Below, piece by piece: positions 25,588-35,024 of a stretch of 64,000 nucleotides of DNA. The DNA is from Marivirga tractuosa DSM 4126 (GTDB taxonomy: Bacteria > Bacteroidota > Bacteroidia > Cytophagales > Cyclobacteriaceae). Every line of letters begins with the position of its first letter. Position 1 is the first letter of the stretch. Made by a program: the position numbers and the translations under genes. The DNA lies in NCBI RefSeq assembly GCF_000183425.1, contig NC_014759.1, forward strand, positions 3,007,001-3,071,000. Direction: 5' to 3'. The notes under the pieces are model-generated. The model ran no database searches and was not told where the DNA came from. It saw only the letters and a program-made list of their open reading frames with translations.

Positions 25588-26469
25588 ATGGCAAATCTAA
25601 AGGAAGTAAAAAATAGGATTAATTCAGTTGTTTCGACTCAACAAATTACCAAAGCCATGAAAATGGTGGCGGCTGCTAAGTTGAAGCGTGCTCAGGACAG
25701 AATCACCATGATGCGTCCTTATTCCCAAAAGTTATCTGCTATTTTACAAAACGTGAGTGGTAGTGGGGAGGATATGAATAATCCTTATGCTAAGGAAAGA
25801 CCCATTGAAAAAGTTTTATTGATTTTGGTGACTTCTGATAAAGGACTTTGTGGCGCTTTTAATAGTACGGTAACTCGAAGAGTGAAAAGCTTAATGGAAA
25901 GTGAGTACAAGTCAATTGCTGAAAGTGGTAATTTGCATTTTATGACAATTGGTAAGAAAGCTGCAGATTACCTAAAAAGGAATAAGCTTCCGAATAATGC
26001 TGACTACATTGATTTGTTCAATAGATTGAACTATGAAGATGTTAGTGAAGCTGCTCAGTTTGTTATGGACGAATTTGAGAAGGGAACTTATGATAAAGTT
26101 GAAATCATTTATAATGAATTCAAAAATGCAGCGACTCAAGTTTTAAATCAAGAGCAATTCTTACCAATAGCTAAAGCAGATAGTGAAGTAGGTGCGGATA
26201 CAGATCATGCTTACTCTTATGAGCCATCAAGAGATTATATTGAAAAGGAATTAATCCCAACTTCATTGAAAACGCAATTATTTAAAGCACTTTTAGATTC
26301 GAACGCATCCGAGCATGGTGCTAGAATGACGGCTATGGATAAAGCGACTGAAAATGCTGGTGATCTATTGAAAGAGTTGAGGTTGACATATAACAGAACT
26401 CGTCAAGCAGCAATTACAACAGAAATATTAGAGATTACAGCTGGAGCGGAAGCTTTAGCAGCTGAGTAA
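25588..26469 (+). CDS. atpG: ATP synthase F1 subunit gamma
   Basis: The 293-residue protein begins with the gamma signature (LKEVKNRINSVVSTQQITKA, MKMVAAAKLKRAQ). It ends with MTAMDKATENAGDLLKELRL and RQAAITTEILEI, the two helices of the rotor coiled coil. It couples c-ring rotation to the alpha-beta hexamer. It is the last gene of the operon and is closed by a clear terminator. Confidence 0.97.
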   Translation: MANLKEVKNRINSVVSTQQITKAMKMVAAAKLKRAQDRITMMRPYSQKLSAILQNVSGSGEDMNNPYAKERPIEKVLLILVTSDKGLCGAFNSTVTRRVKSLMESEYKSIAESGNLHFMTIGKKAADYLKRNKLPNNADYIDLFNRLNYEDVSEAAQFVMDEFEKGTYDKVEIIYNEFKNAATQVLNQEQFLPIAKADSEVGADTDHAYSYEPSRDYIEKELIPTSLKTQLFKALLDSNASEHGARMTAMDKATENAGDLLKELRLTYNRTRQAAITTEILEITAGAEALAAE

Positions 26470-26494
26470 TTCACAACAAAGCTTATAATTTAGA

Positions 26495-26524
26495 AAGCCG
26501 AAAAATTAGTTTTTCGGCTTTTTT
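26495..26524. terminator. bidirectional terminator after atpG
   Basis: AAGCCGAAAAA (26495-26505) pairs perfectly with 26510-26520 around TTAG, followed by more T residues. It separates the convergent atpG and CBS genes. Confidence 0.85.
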
Positions 26525-26993
26525 AATGCTTCCAATTTACCTCTTGACTATCTCTTACAGCGCGCATAATATCTCGCTGGCTTATTTGTCCAATAAGTTT
26601 TCCTTCTTTTAGTACAGGAAATCTTCTAAAACGCATTCTTAAAAACATATTGGCAGCTTCAAAGATATTGGTTTCTGGATCAATATGAATCACATTGGTA
26701 GCCATATAATCCTTTACTAAGCCAGGTAACTTAGGGGAATTATTATACTTTCCCTTTACAATTTCTTTAAGGCAATCACCTTCTGAAATTACCCCAATTA
26801 GATTATTGTTTTCATCTACTACAGGACCACCCGAAATTTTCTTTTTCATTAAAATATCCATGGCTTCATAAATTGTTTGATGTTCATTAAAAGTGATAAG
26901 ATTCGTAGCCATGTAGTCTTTTACCGATACGCTGTTAGGCTCTTCTTGCTTTGTTTCTTTTTTGATGAATGCTCCTTGATAGCTCTTTACCAT
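26523..26993 (-). CDS. CBS-pair domain protein
   Basis: I start at ATG 26993 (MVKSYQGAF), giving 156 residues; a longer start at 27047 adds a non-conserved stretch. After a polar leader, two CBS motifs follow (about 25-80 and 95-150): VKDYMATNLITF, ISGGPVVDENNNLIGVISEG, VKDYMATNVIHI and RFPVLKEGKLIGQISQRDIM. CBS pairs bind adenine nucleotides and act as regulatory modules. With no fused domain, the target is unknown. Confidence 0.88.
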   Translation of the reverse strand: MVKSYQGAFIKKETKQEEPNSVSVKDYMATNLITFNEHQTIYEAMDILMKKKISGGPVVDENNNLIGVISEGDCLKEIVKGKYNNSPKLPGLVKDYMATNVIHIDPETNIFEAANMFLRMRFRRFPVLKEGKLIGQISQRDIMRAVRDSQEVNWKH

Positions 26994-27076
26994 GATTGAA
27001 AAATAGTTTAGTGTTGTATAATATACACTTTTATTTTTTTGAATCAAATATAAGTAGTTAAAAATCAGGATTTTGA

Positions 27077-27718
27077 TTAGTTGATTAATATAGCAAGCCT
27101 TCCTTCAATCTCAACTGATTTGAATCCGAAAGTTTCTTTGATCCAATCAAACGTGGATTTTTGATAGAAAAAAACATGAGTGGGATCATTTTTGTAATAC
27201 CAATCTTCAAAATAGATTTCTTCATCGTAAAGGTCTGTCATGATATAGAGTTTACCGTTTGGTTTCAATAGAGATTTCAGTTTTCCAAACTCTACATTTG
27301 GCTCATGAAAATGCTCAGCTACTTCGCAACAAGCAATATAATCGTAAGCGTCACCTAATACTTCTGGCTTATAATCGAAGTATGGGTCATAAGTTTTTAT
27401 GTTGTATCCTTGTTCCCTTAAGACTACGGTAATAACTGGACCTGTGCCAGAACCAAAATCTAACCCATGATGGTTTTTATTGAAATCTCTAAGAATAGCA
27501 AGTGTGATAGGTGAAACAAATCTTCTGTATCTTGGATCTTTTACATCGTTGTTATGAGTGGAATAGCGATCAATTTCAATACTATCATTTGGCAGGAATT
27601 GCTTGGACATGAAGATTCCTGAGCAGTTTGGACACTTTAAATAATACCTGTCTTCATTGATGTAAAATATAGGACTAAGGGTGTGACATAAGCTGCAATT
27701 TTCTTTTTCATGCATCAT
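27077..27718 (-). CDS. zinc-ribbon class I SAM-dependent methyltransferase
   Basis: The 213-residue protein has an N-terminal four-cysteine zinc-ribbon-like segment (CSLC ... CPNC, about residues 8-33). A Rossmann methyltransferase follows: motif I LDFGSGTGPV, then IKTYDPYF and YDYIACCEVAEHFHEP. The layout fits Methyltransf_23-like enzymes whose substrates are not assigned. It begins 3 bp after the giant helicase stops, so the two are almost certainly co-transcribed. The substrate (nucleic acid, protein or small molecule) cannot be told from sequence. Confidence 0.8.
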   Translation of the reverse strand: MMHEKENCSLCHTLSPIFYINEDRYYLKCPNCSGIFMSKQFLPNDSIEIDRYSTHNNDVKDPRYRRFVSPITLAILRDFNKNHHGLDFGSGTGPVITVVLREQGYNIKTYDPYFDYKPEVLGDAYDYIACCEVAEHFHEPNVEFGKLKSLLKPNGKLYIMTDLYDEEIYFEDWYYKNDPTHVFFYQKSTFDWIKETFGFKSVEIEGRLAILIN

Positions 27719-27721
27719 ATT

Positions 27722-30700
27722 TCAATCGTTCCTCTTAACAAATTGGACTACTCTTTCCATCAGTTCTTCCTTATCATTCCAGAAATTTCTACTTTTGACT
27801 TGAATGTAGGGCCAATTCATTTTGGATAGTAGGAAAGGGGTATAAGCAAAAATGTCTTTTACCGAAGGATTATCATAAAATAGATTGTCGTCTGAAAGCA
27901 ATAAGCCTTTGTATTCAGTATTGTCCTTAAAGCTTATGTCAGCAAATGGTAATTCTTCTTCAGCTTTAATACTTTTAACAGAGGCTTGTAATTCTTCCCT
28001 TACTTTCGTTTTTAGAAACCAATTGCTTTGGAAATTATTAGCAGGTTTCGGTTTCGGTCTAAAGTTTCCTTTCGAAACATCCAATGCATATTGCAAATAG
28101 GCTTTCAATAATTTAGGTCCATTATTTTTGGCATCATCAACCTTTAACTGATCAGGATAAAGGCTGCTGATAATTATCACTTTCTCACGAGCTCTAGTAA
28201 TGGCTACATTTAATCGATTTTCTCCTTTTGGAGCGTTGATGCTGCCAAATTGCATTTTCAGTCTACCTGACTTATCGGGAGCATATCCAGTACTGAAAAT
28301 AATCACGTCCTTTTCGTCACCCTGAACATTTTCAATGTTTTTCACAAAGAATTTATCTGGTAAAGTTAAATTTCCTAGAGCAATCTGGTCTTCCAAAATA
28401 TCCCAAATTAGACCCTGCTGAGGAGCATTGAAGGTGACTACTCCTATTTCTTTTTCAGGTTCATTTTTCAAATATTCTTTAATGATATCCACCACATTGC
28501 GTGCCTCAATTTCATTCGAATTTTGCTCCCATACCCCGTCTACTTTTATGTAATCTATCCCGGGATCTGCATTATTGATATAATGAAAGTCAGGTAATAA
28601 TCTCAATCTATCTTTATAGAAGTGATGATTAGAGAATTCTATCAGATCCAAAGATTTGCTTCTATAATGTCCTGCTAGTTGAAGATTCATCACATATTTA
28701 TTGGCTAAGTCAAGAAGAGAATCAATTTCCAAATCCGGATGATCCACTTCTTCTTCCTCCCAACGAACTTTATAGAGATCATTCGGACTTAATTGCTTGT
28801 CATCACCGGCAATAACAACTTGTCTGCCCCTGTACATGGCCGGAATTCCTTTTTCTACAAAACATTGGGAGGCTTCATCAAAAATTACCAAATCAAATAT
28901 TTCTTCCATTGGAAAAATGGCAGAAACAGATTCAGGGCTTGCCATCCAGCACGGAATAAGATCAAATAATTCTTCTTGAAATTCCTGAATCACTCTTCTA
29001 ATTGGCCATATCTGACGTTTTTTTGTGACTTGATGACTTAAGTCTCTATATGAAATCCTATTATTCAATCGATTGTATTCAACATTGGTAAAGGTTCTCT
29101 CCCTTACTTTCAGGTTTAAGATTTCCGTGCTAAGTTTTAATTTATCTTCAATAGAATATTGAAGTTCCTCTGTTTGTTTATCGAATTTTCGAGTAGATAC
29201 TTCCCTCAAAATAGGATACTTTGTCTCTATGTGATCTAGCCACTCTAAATAAATACTATTAAGAAAAATAGCTTTAATATTTTCATGGGTAATAGTGTAG
29301 CCACTTTCATTCAGTAGCTTGACCACTTCTTGTTCAAAGTGCTCCATACCCTCATAAAGCTGATCGAACTGGACTAGTTCATCAAAATATCGTTGAAAGG
29401 TTTTAATATAACTAGCGGGTAATCTCCCTTGTTCTAATTGGTCTATTTGAGTTCTTGTGAGATATTTTTTCCATTGATCCTTCTCTTCAATAGTATCTCT
29501 GGAGAGTTTGATAATGGCTTGAATTTTAGATAAGAATTCACTGAGTGATTTACCCTCAGTTAATGAAAATGCTTTGAAATTAGTGAATGATCCAATTATT
29601 TCTTTGGCTTTTATTGCCTGGGTTTGTTCTTGAAACCAATGATTTAACTCAATTTGATTTTTAGTGTTTGGGATATCTTTTAACCAAGTCTGTTTTTTGA
29701 GTTTTGTCATGTTGTGCTCAAAATTCAGCCTGTTGTCGAGTCTTTTTTCAAGCTCTTTAACCCCTGCACCATTAACAGTTAGATTATTAGCCACCAAAAC
29801 CTTTTTCAAGAAGTATTTCTCTTTAGAGAAAAGAATCCAATGAATCCATTTTGTTGGCCTTTTGCGTGATTGCCTTCGTAATTGAATCACCTTTTGCAAT
29901 GCCCCTAAGTCTTTGGAAGACAAACTGCTTTCTATGCCGCCATCTTTAAAACAGTTGTTTATCACTCGTTGTATATTACTCAGCCATAAAGCGTTGGTGT
30001 TGTCGTCTGAGTAATTAAACATGTAGATTAGGTATTGATAGGAAGTCGTATTTAACAGATCTCCCAAGGCATTTAATTTATCTTGATGTTCTACTACATC
30101 CTCGAATTCTTTGAGGCTCATTTGTGAACCAACAAGGGTTTTTGATTTTTTGGCAATTTCCTCAAAATAGGATGGAATTTTCTCTAATAAATGAACAATT
30201 TCCTTTTTATCATTCAATCCAAAATCCTTAAAGTTTACTCGGTCTTGCCAGATGAAATCATCAGTGCTAAAATCGTCCACGTAGGTTTGGAAATGAACTA
30301 ATTTACTGGCAAATTCTTCAATTTCTTTTTTGTGAAAATGACGATGAATCTGTTTTAAGTTGATTTTAATGTGATTAAGGTCACAATTTAAGTACAATTC
30401 CTTTGCGGAGATTCCACATTCCGATTCATCAAATAAAGCTAATCGGTATTCTTCCTTCTCCTCTACTATTTGGTCTATGATTCTACTGGATTTTAGAAAT
30501 TCTCTTTGGATTTGTACTGAATCTAATCCATTGTTTTTGGCTTCATATTCTTCCAATCGTTCTATTTGGCTCTGGATTTGCTCAAAAATAGCTTTTCTAT
30601 CATTCTTAAAATCATGAACCAATGCTATAAAAGGATGCATGTCGATTGATTTCATTCTGTCATAGATCACATCTAATGCAGCTCTTTTTTGACATACCAC

Positions 30701-31744
30701 CAACACCTTTTTTCCTCTGGCTATGAAATCAGTAACTAAATTGCTTATAAGCTGAGACTTTCCTGTTCCAGGAGGGCCCTGAACTACCAATGAGTTGCCC
30801 TTTTTAACAGCTTTCAATGCATTTTCCTGATAGGCATCCATAGGAAATACTGTAAAGGTTTCTTCCTCTTTAACGCTTTCAATAAAACGATAGCGCTGCT
30901 TATAATCTGCAGGATCTTCTGTTTGTTTGTCTGGATTTCTACTTAAAAAGAATTCTTCTATGTCTTGTACTTCTTGCTCTTTCTCAAGCAAGTAAGAATA
31001 GTCGGGAACTAAATACGATCCGCTTTGTGGAAAAATCCCTAAGACAGCTTCCGGATATAATTTTAATTCACCTTCCTTTTCATTTTCCTCAAAATCCGGC
31101 TTTTTAAAATCCTTAAATTGATGAAGTATATCCATAAAATTATCCTGATTGAAATTTATTTCAATAGGACTTTCTTTGAATATTTGGTAAAGGTCTGTTC
31201 TGAAAACACGACTATCTGGATCATAGATTTCAAATACCTTTTCAATTAACTCATCACTAATTTTAATTCCATGGAAATGAGCATAGGCCAACAGGAAAGA
31301 TTTATTGAAGGTAATGTTGACATCTTCCCTTAATTCCATCACCCATTGGTCATTTACCTGTTTTATTTCTATAGGGAAAAATATAAGTGGACAACGTACG
31401 GATGTCCCACCATGAAACTTTCCTCTTACAAATGGCCAGCCTACATATAAATCCTTTGCACCTCTTTCATCATAAATAAATTTTTCAATTCTCTTTAATT
31501 TTTTCAGCTTACGACTCATGATGTTGTTCTTCTCGAGCCTAGGATCTGAGATGGCTGCCAATGGTATGTGTTTCTTTCTTCCTATTAAATCTTCAATTAG
31601 GGAAAAAGAGCTTTTATTGAGCAGGAAATCAAAATCATGTAAATCTAAGGTTTGGTCAGAAATCAAGCGAAGCAATAATAAGGATCTATTACTTCCAGAG
31701 AGATTTGTGAGCCGTTTTAAATAGTGCCTTAGGATGTCGTGCAT
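27722..31744 (-). CDS. giant SF1 helicase (DUF4011/AAA_11/AAA_12) with nuclease-like tail
   Basis: The 1340-residue protein has a DUF4011-like N-terminus (LSGSNRSLLLLRL). Helicase motif I is VQGPPGTGKSQL at about 321-332. A predicted helical insert of over 600 residues follows, then motif II DLVIFDEASQC at about 955, VVIAGDDKQLSP, and motif VI RLNVAITRAREKV at about 1178. The last 70 residues (LLLSDDNLFY ... KMNWPYIQVKSRNFW) line up with the MTES_1575-type endonuclease tail, but the expected IE-CDG acidic core is altered, so it may be inactive. Such helicases occur in repair and phage-defence contexts. This one pairs only with the methyltransferase. Confidence 0.82.
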   Translation of the reverse strand: MHDILRHYLKRLTNLSGSNRSLLLLRLISDQTLDLHDFDFLLNKSSFSLIEDLIGRKKHIPLAAISDPRLEKNNIMSRKLKKLKRIEKFIYDERGAKDLYVGWPFVRGKFHGGTSVRCPLIFFPIEIKQVNDQWVMELREDVNITFNKSFLLAYAHFHGIKISDELIEKVFEIYDPDSRVFRTDLYQIFKESPIEINFNQDNFMDILHQFKDFKKPDFEENEKEGELKLYPEAVLGIFPQSGSYLVPDYSYLLEKEQEVQDIEEFFLSRNPDKQTEDPADYKQRYRFIESVKEEETFTVFPMDAYQENALKAVKKGNSLVVQGPPGTGKSQLISNLVTDFIARGKKVLVVCQKRAALDVIYDRMKSIDMHPFIALVHDFKNDRKAIFEQIQSQIERLEEYEAKNNGLDSVQIQREFLKSSRIIDQIVEEKEEYRLALFDESECGISAKELYLNCDLNHIKINLKQIHRHFHKKEIEEFASKLVHFQTYVDDFSTDDFIWQDRVNFKDFGLNDKKEIVHLLEKIPSYFEEIAKKSKTLVGSQMSLKEFEDVVEHQDKLNALGDLLNTTSYQYLIYMFNYSDDNTNALWLSNIQRVINNCFKDGGIESSLSSKDLGALQKVIQLRRQSRKRPTKWIHWILFSKEKYFLKKVLVANNLTVNGAGVKELEKRLDNRLNFEHNMTKLKKQTWLKDIPNTKNQIELNHWFQEQTQAIKAKEIIGSFTNFKAFSLTEGKSLSEFLSKIQAIIKLSRDTIEEKDQWKKYLTRTQIDQLEQGRLPASYIKTFQRYFDELVQFDQLYEGMEHFEQEVVKLLNESGYTITHENIKAIFLNSIYLEWLDHIETKYPILREVSTRKFDKQTEELQYSIEDKLKLSTEILNLKVRERTFTNVEYNRLNNRISYRDLSHQVTKKRQIWPIRRVIQEFQEELFDLIPCWMASPESVSAIFPMEEIFDLVIFDEASQCFVEKGIPAMYRGRQVVIAGDDKQLSPNDLYKVRWEEEEVDHPDLEIDSLLDLANKYVMNLQLAGHYRSKSLDLIEFSNHHFYKDRLRLLPDFHYINNADPGIDYIKVDGVWEQNSNEIEARNVVDIIKEYLKNEPEKEIGVVTFNAPQQGLIWDILEDQIALGNLTLPDKFFVKNIENVQGDEKDVIIFSTGYAPDKSGRLKMQFGSINAPKGENRLNVAITRAREKVIIISSLYPDQLKVDDAKNNGPKLLKAYLQYALDVSKGNFRPKPKPANNFQSNWFLKTKVREELQASVKSIKAEEELPFADISFKDNTEYKGLLLSDDNLFYDNPSVKDIFAYTPFLLSKMNWPYIQVKSRNFWNDKEELMERVVQFVKRND

Positions 31745-31811
31745 GAAAAATAAATTAGCAAAAAATCAATTTAAGAAATTATTATCTTATTTGTAAACCT
31801 TTATTTGGTGC

Positions 31812-32759
31812 TTAATCAAAAGAGAGATAGGGGGCTGTCTTTTTGACCCAGATACTATCTAATATTTTGATAGCTAATATGTCATCCATAGAGCTATAGT
31901 TCCCATGTTGATTTCTATAATTAACGATCAAATTTGCTTCTTTGTATGAAATATACGGATGTTGTACCAAACTGTCTGCATTTAGTTTGTTAACTTTTAG
32001 TTTCCTTAAATTTAGCTCGTTGGCTAGAAAAACATAATTTTTGAGGGAATCTAGATTCTCTTTTTTTAAACCATATACTTCATTGAGCTGGTTAAGGGAG
32101 TGGAATCCACCTAGATAATTCCTGTACTTGAGTATCCTTTTTGAATATGCTGGGCCGATGCCATAAATTTTTTGTAGCTGTGTGCTATCTGCTTTATTCA
32201 GATCAAAAGCAGATAATTCGAACTTTTTTGCTTCTTTCTCAGGATATTTCTCTTCCTTGATTTTGTTAGTTGTGCTTGTTTCTTTTTTTACTGGTTGGGG
32301 ATCAGGCTGAATATTTAATATAGTAATTTTGATATAAGGATAAATCTCTTGGTAGAAAGCACTGTCAATCCCATATATCTTAAGAAGCTCATCCTTAGAT
32401 TCGAAAGGATTGACTTTATTTCTATATTTCACTATCCGTTTGGCTAGATATTGAGGAAAGCCAGAATTGACCAGTTCTGCTGAAGTTGATTTATTTAAGT
32501 CGAAATAATTGTACTCCCTTTCTTCACTTTTTTCGTTATGGGTTTCAATGTTGTCTTTTAGTTCTGATAGTAAAGAATTTAGATTTAATCTATGAGCTTT
32601 TGATTGCACAGGCTTTTTATAATATGAATAAATGCTTTTTGATATAAAAGGCATCGATAAAATTAGGGCCATCAATAAAAGAAGAATTATAAACCCGTTG
32701 GTTTCAGTTCTGGAAAAGCCAAAAAAATTGCGAAGCCAAATTCTAATTTTCTGCTTCAT
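31812..32759 (-). CDS. membrane-anchored triple helix-hairpin-helix protein (ComEA-like)
   Basis: The 315-residue protein has a basic N-terminus and one membrane helix (GFIILLLLMALILSMPFI). Three HhH/ComEA-like units follow: FDLNKSTSAELVNSGF-PQYLAKRIVKYR, FDLNKADSTQLQKIYGIG-PAYSKRILKYR, and a third near KLNADSLVQHPYI-SYKEANLIVNYR. ComEA proteins bind incoming double-stranded DNA in the periplasm. Triple-unit versions in Bacteroidota are common, but no competence genes are adjacent, so a DNA-uptake role is only inferred. Confidence 0.8.
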   Translation of the reverse strand: MKQKIRIWLRNFFGFSRTETNGFIILLLLMALILSMPFISKSIYSYYKKPVQSKAHRLNLNSLLSELKDNIETHNEKSEEREYNYFDLNKSTSAELVNSGFPQYLAKRIVKYRNKVNPFESKDELLKIYGIDSAFYQEIYPYIKITILNIQPDPQPVKKETSTTNKIKEEKYPEKEAKKFELSAFDLNKADSTQLQKIYGIGPAYSKRILKYRNYLGGFHSLNQLNEVYGLKKENLDSLKNYVFLANELNLRKLKVNKLNADSLVQHPYISYKEANLIVNYRNQHGNYSSMDDILAIKILDSIWVKKTAPYLSFD

Positions 32760-32835
32760 TACTTAAGTAAGGTTTTAGTTCATTACTAAAGTAAGGAAGT
32801 GAATTTAATTGTACAATTTTATGTGTGGTCTAATT

Positions 32836-33369
32836 TCAATTCTTTGAAAATATATCCCACGAATTACCATTGTGCTTAAAAACAGTAATGGCATTCGCCC
32901 GAAAACTTTCCTTAAAATCCCTATCTTTTACTTCATTCCATATCTTGGAGAAAGTTGGTTTTTTCAAGTCCCGGAAGGCAACAGTTATATGAGGAGTAAA
33001 GCCATTATTTTTATGCGTGCTGTTAAAGACTTGAAATTTTTTCATAAGATGCTCTACAGATTTTTGCAATGAATCCAGTTCTCTATTTTCATCAACATTA
33101 ATAAATATCACTCTTGGTTCGAAATTTCCAAAATCTTTCAGTTCAATTTTAAAGGTTCTTTTTCCAGCAAGCATGTAATTCAAAGCGCTAATAAATTGCT
33201 CCTCTTTATTGATGGCTAAATTGAATGGCATTTGTAGGGTAATGTGTGCTTTTGAACGAAATCCACCTTTGACCCCATATTTTTGACGAAACTCTTCTTT
33301 TATCCCATGAATCCGTTTTTCCAGAGGATGAGGAGGGCAAATTCCGATAAAAAACATTGATTTTTCCAT
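32836..33369 (-). CDS. 2H phosphoesterase (2'-5' RNA ligase/LigT-like)
   Basis: The 177-residue protein carries the two HxT signatures of the 2H superfamily: H42-I-T44 in SKAHITLQMPF and H127-I-T129 in FTPHITVAF. The symmetrical spacing (about 85 residues) is right for the two-lobed fold. Family members hydrolyse or ligate 2',5' or 2',3'-cyclic phosphates on RNA or nucleotides. The specific substrate is not known. It is transcribed divergently from the lipoprotein gene. Confidence 0.85.
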   Translation of the reverse strand: MEKSMFFIGICPPHPLEKRIHGIKEEFRQKYGVKGGFRSKAHITLQMPFNLAINKEEQFISALNYMLAGKRTFKIELKDFGNFEPRVIFINVDENRELDSLQKSVEHLMKKFQVFNSTHKNNGFTPHITVAFRDLKKPTFSKIWNEVKDRDFKESFRANAITVFKHNGNSWDIFSKN

Positions 33370-33437
33370 ATATTTTAATTGCTATATTTTATTTATATCC
33401 TTCAATTTTCAATAGATTTGAGGTAAAATTAGTAAAT

Positions 33438-35024
33438 ATGAAAAAGATCATTCGTAAACCCTACTTTCTTTTTGGCATATTAGTAAGTATGTTCATTGGA
33501 GGTTGCTATTCTGAACTCAGTGATTTGGAGATTGGAAAGTTGCAATGGAGTCCTGAATTAGGAGTGCCTTTGGTTGACTCAAAATTTACTTTAATCGATA
33601 TTTTGGAGGCTAATTCAAGTGACATTGACGTAAGTGCTGATCCTAGTACTGATGTCCTCGTTATTAGAATATCTGATGACAGTTTGTTTAGTCAATTTGC
33701 TACTGATTATTTTTCATTGAGCAATCAAGTGCTGAATATACCGCCAATCATACTTACACCGGAAGAGATTAATGACTTTAATGCAAATGGTCAAGTTACT
33801 GTAAGTAGAGAAGAATTGATTGATTACCCCAATCAAGGAGATTTGGATCGAATCATAATTGATCAGGGAACAATACAAACTGAGGTTACAGAAAATTTTC
33901 CTGCAGATGTTGATTTATCATTTGACATGGAAGATCCAACGAGTACGCCAATTTTGAATTACAGTAATTTGTTCAGTTATGATGGTTTTAATCCCATAAG
34001 TTCTGATCAATCTACTGATCAATTTAATGATGTAGAATTTACATTTAATGCTGATCCCAGTTTAAGACAATTATTGTTGAGCTTTGATGTTACGTTGACT
34101 AAGGTTAATGGTCAAAATCTAGTTTTTGGTGCAAACAGCATTGATCTTAACATCGGGGTTGAAGATTTAGCATTTGAAGCATTATACGGTGATTTAAGCT
34201 CTCAAAATATAAGTACTGAAGAAAATACCATCCAAACGGATGCATTTAGCCAAAATGAACTCCTAACTGAAATTGATTATTATTTTGAAGACCCACAATT
34301 TAGATTAGTTTTCACAAATTCTATGGGAGTACCGATTAGATTTGATGTTAATAATTTTACTACCTATAAAGATGGAGCAGCAAACCAAGAACCTATTAAT
34401 ACAGCAATAGAATTAGAAGCAGCAACTACAGGTTCCCCAACTACATCGGGAAATAATTTCGACAATATTTTTAAAAGTATAATTAATAATGTGCCAGATT
34501 CTGTTTCCCTACAAGTTGATGGTTTGATCGACCCTAACAACACACCTGATAATTTTGTTACAAAAGATTCTTATTTTCAAGCTGGCTATGAAGTTAGTTT
34601 ACCCTTAGAATTTAGATTGGGCGGCTTAGAAATTAATGAAACGGTTTCTTTAGATGGTATTGACCCGCAAGAATTGCAATATGCATTGTTCAAGTTCACT
34701 TCTGAAAATTCTTTACCTATTGATCTTAATTTTAGGGCAGATCTTTTGCGTGAGGACAGTACAGTCGTAATGAATTTATTTGACGGAAAATTTTTGGCTG
34801 GAGGCAGTGTAGAAAGCCCAGAACCTATCAGTGACTTGATTAGGCTAGAAGATGATCCGGAGACTACTAATAATGAACTAGAGGAGTTGATCAATGTAAA
34901 AAGGGTTGGGATAAGGGCAACCATATCAACTACAAATAACGGTAGTGAGGTCGTAACAATTACATCTGGTGCTTCAGTCAAGTTTAATTTGGCGGTTCAA
35001 GCAAAATATAATGTGAATTTTTAA
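33438..35024 (+). CDS. secreted lipoprotein of unknown function
   Basis: I start at ATG 33438 (MKKIIRKPYF). This gives 528 residues with a lipoprotein signal (VSMFIGGCYSEL, lipid cysteine C23); the longer frame from 33357 would overlap the divergent gene. The mature part is acidic and rich in Asp, Asn, Ser and Thr, with predicted beta structure and no motif I recognise. Its stop shares a base with the following DUF5723 start (TAATG), so the two are translationally coupled. A role at the outer membrane with that barrel is likely. Confidence 0.75.
   Translation: MKKIIRKPYFLFGILVSMFIGGCYSELSDLEIGKLQWSPELGVPLVDSKFTLIDILEANSSDIDVSADPSTDVLVIRISDDSLFSQFATDYFSLSNQVLNIPPIILTPEEINDFNANGQVTVSREELIDYPNQGDLDRIIIDQGTIQTEVTENFPADVDLSFDMEDPTSTPILNYSNLFSYDGFNPISSDQSTDQFNDVEFTFNADPSLRQLLLSFDVTLTKVNGQNLVFGANSIDLNIGVEDLAFEALYGDLSSQNISTEENTIQTDAFSQNELLTEIDYYFEDPQFRLVFTNSMGVPIRFDVNNFTTYKDGAANQEPINTAIELEAATTGSPTTSGNNFDNIFKSIINNVPDSVSLQVDGLIDPNNTPDNFVTKDSYFQAGYEVSLPLEFRLGGLEINETVSLDGIDPQELQYALFKFTSENSLPIDLNFRADLLREDSTVVMNLFDGKFLAGGSVESPEPISDLIRLEDDPETTNNELEELINVKRVGIRATISTTNNGSEVVTITSGASVKFNLAVQAKYNVNF

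Noticed and set aside
27722-33369. A defence island or mobile element
   Set aside because: I see no integrase, transposase, att-like repeats, tRNA junction or composition shift. Neighbours are ordinary core-type genes. Only the helicase-methyltransferase pair was kept, as a hypothesis.
34586-34981. Minus-strand 131-codon frame within the lipoprotein gene
   Set aside because: It is a shadow frame opposite a long, clearly coding lipoprotein gene, with no plausible start context.
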